A DNA stretch of 24,895 nucleotides from Barthelona sp. PAP020 (taxonomy: Eukaryota; Metamonada: BaSk clade): assembly GCA_040182905.1 (NCBI GenBank), contig JARQWU010000149.1, positions 1 through 24,895 of the forward strand, written 5' to 3'. Both the position numbers and the translations under genes were made by a program. Below the pieces are notes generated by a model. The model ran no database searches. It saw only the letters and a list, made by a program, of their open reading frames with translations, and was not told the DNA's origin. The stretch's first letter is position 1. Every line of letters begins with the position of its first letter. Of the stretch, positions 23,715 to 24,895 are shown one piece after another.

Positions 23715-24895
23715 TCAATCTTCAAAATCTTCAAAATCTTCATCAAACATATTTGATGCATATTGTTCATTATTTGTTTGTGAATTGTTTTCAAATTCAT
23801 CAAGAAAATCATCATCTTCTTCAAACTCATCAAATTTTTCTTCAAAAGAACTGTGACTTTGGTCTGTAAATTGTTGTGCTTCAGATTTATTATCTTCATT
23901 GTTGACATTTACCGTTGAAAATGTCTTATAAACTGGTGAAATAAATGATTCTTCAAAATCAGACTCAAAATCAGACTTACTTGGATCTTGAACTGCTTTT
24001 ACAGGTGTGGATATCGGTTGAATAAGGCCATAATTCTGTTTTTGTTTATGAATGTCGTTTAAATTCATCAAAGAGTTACTAATTTGAGTTTCACTTTTGT
24101 TTGATTCAAAAGATTCATCAAAATCCGATATTTCATCATTGAAGTTTGATTTGTTCAATTTTTGATCAATATTTTGAGAATCATCAAAATCATCAGCAAA
24201 CAGAGAATCATTTGTCACCAAATTATTTTTAGATACATAATCTTCTAGTAAACCATGATTCTCATTCAAATTCTCATTTTCACCAATATTTTTCTCTTCT
24301 TTATTTTCCAAATTTTCTTCAAATTCATCAATAAACGTATCCTCAAATGGATCTTCTGAATTTGATCCAACTTGTTTTCCATCAAATATATCTGAATCCA
24401 TATTTTCAATGTCATTTTGTATTAATTTTTCTTTTATTTGATTTTGCTTTTCAGTTGAAACAATGTAGGGTTCTTCAAAAACATCCTCAAATTCTTGCTT
24501 AATTTCCCCATCATTCTTGATCAAATTTTTTTTTTCTTCAAAGTTATCTTCTCTAGATTCTGAATTGTGCTGATTTTCTCTTTCACCACTAATATGATCA
24601 TTATCTTCCTCATGTTCTACCCTGTCAATGTCATTAATGAATTGATTCTCAAATTCACCATAAGATTTGCTGGAAATATTCTCAGAATATCTGTCTCTAT
24701 CCGAAAAATCAGACAAATAATAATCATCTTTATAATCGTTTTGAATTTTATCATTATTTTCCAAAATATCTGTTGATTCTCTTTCGTGGTCAGTCTTTTC
24801 CCTTTGTATTTCCTTACGCTCATTTTCAAGTTTCTCAGCCTCTTCAACATTCTTTTGACGCTGTCTTTCTCTATTTTCAAGTTCTATCCTTTTTT
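23715..24895 (-). CDS. Acidic Phe-motif protein with charged helical region, N-terminus beyond window (partial)
   Basis: The frame is open from the right edge through 392 codons to a TGA at 23715-23717. An apparent start near 24764 is a TTG and not convincing, since the frame continues in the same style upstream. The first 40 or so visible residues (KRIELENRERQRQKNVEE, then EAEKLENERKEIQREK) are a charged helix or coiled coil. The rest is very acidic, Asn/Ser-rich and probably disordered, studded with Asp/Glu-Phe motifs: LSDFSD, EFEDVFEE, DPFEDTF, FADDFDDS, SDFDESFES, SDFESDFEESF, and a DEDFEDFED terminus. It has no transmembrane segment in view. FxDxF and DPF motifs are known ligands of endocytic adaptor appendages, and acidic DF motifs also occur in centrosomal and ciliary proteins. 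Either is only a suggestion. No family was recognised. Confidence 0.85.
   Translation of the reverse strand, partial: KRIELENRERQRQKNVEEAEKLENERKEIQREKTDHERESTDILENNDKIQNDYKDDYYLSDFSDRDRYSENISSKSYGEFENQFINDIDRVEHEEDNDHISGERENQHNSESREDNFEEKKNLIKNDGEIKQEFEDVFEEPYIVSTEKQNQIKEKLIQNDIENMDSDIFDGKQVGSNSEDPFEDTFIDEFEENLENKEEKNIGENENLNENHGLLEDYVSKNNLVTNDSLFADDFDDSQNIDQKLNKSNFNDEISDFDESFESNKSETQISNSLMNLNDIHKQKQNYGLIQPISTPVKAVQDPSKSDFESDFEESFISPVYKTFSTVNVNNEDNKSEAQQFTDQSHSSFEEKFDEFEEDDDFLDEFENNSQTNNEQYASNMFDEDFEDFED
23718..23741 (-). repeat. 9-bp tandem repeat coding the C-terminal (Phe-Glu-Asp) run
   Basis: The plus-strand unit atcttcaaa is present 2.7 times and encodes the terminal FEDFED. It is the only tandem DNA repeat seen in this gene and may be a site of slippage-driven length change. 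The other acidic-Phe motifs are not repeated at the DNA level. Confidence 0.7.
24777..24895 (-). other. Charged helix or coiled-coil region of the acidic protein
   Basis: About 40 residues here are almost all Glu, Lys, Arg, Gln and Asn with regularly spaced Leu/Ile/Val (I, L, V, L, I), typical of a single alpha helix or the end of a coiled coil. It continues beyond the right edge, so its full length is unknown. Confidence 0.5.

Noticed and set aside
23660-23908. Short frames on both strands over the end of the acidic-protein gene (23660-23908 minus, 23678-23869 plus)
   Set aside because: They are shadows of the repetitive Asp/Glu/Phe codons. The acidic frame is far longer and continuous to the window edge.
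24617-24880. Minus-strand frame of 87 codons (Lys/Arg/Ile-rich) and plus-strand frame at 24567-24776
   Set aside because: Both overlap the open, compositionally coherent acidic-protein frame and look like frame-shifted copies of its Glu/Lys-rich codons.

Overview
The window looks like AT-rich nuclear DNA of a single-celled eukaryote. It holds parts of only two protein genes, both on the minus strand and both running off an edge. Read in triplets from position 1, the minus strand has no TAA, TAG or TGA over 7,650 codons (1-22950). This frame begins at an ATG followed by a hydrophobic signal peptide, and the codon usage fits the standard genetic code. The eukaryote call rests on three things: no Shine-Dalgarno sequence before the start, very many N-glycosylation sequons, and a neighbour with low-complexity acidic and charged-helix sequence. 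The lineage is not settled. An intron-poor, AT-rich protist using the standard code (for example a parabasalid or heterolobosean) is plausible, but nothing seen here proves it.

Layout on the minus strand, right to left. Positions 24895-23715 hold the C-terminal part (392 codons) of a very acidic protein with repeated Asp/Glu-Phe motifs, ending in TGA. Positions 23714-22951 are an AT-rich intergenic stretch with a T15 tract just before the next gene. Positions 22950-1 hold the N-terminal 7,650 residues of one giant secreted protein without visible introns; its C-terminus and anchor lie beyond the left edge.

The giant protein appears to be built almost wholly of short beta-strand repeats, like right-handed parallel beta-helix (pectin-lyase-like) surface proteins. 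Two repeat signatures recur. One is a ladder of N-x-G-hydrophobic-x-hydrophobic turns, often NYG or NFG. The other is a longer module of the form R-x-G-x-D ... W-x-x-G-G. Within the chain are a 670-residue stretch without tryptophan, a compact cysteine cluster (residues 4681-4871), and a cysteine-enriched zone near the visible C-terminal end.

A surface or extracellular role such as adhesion, coat or matrix is the simplest inference for the giant protein, but no catalytic or named domain could be recognised. The acidic neighbour is probably intracellular, and there is no sign that the two genes work together. No tRNA, rRNA, CRISPR array, insertion sequence or transposase was seen.
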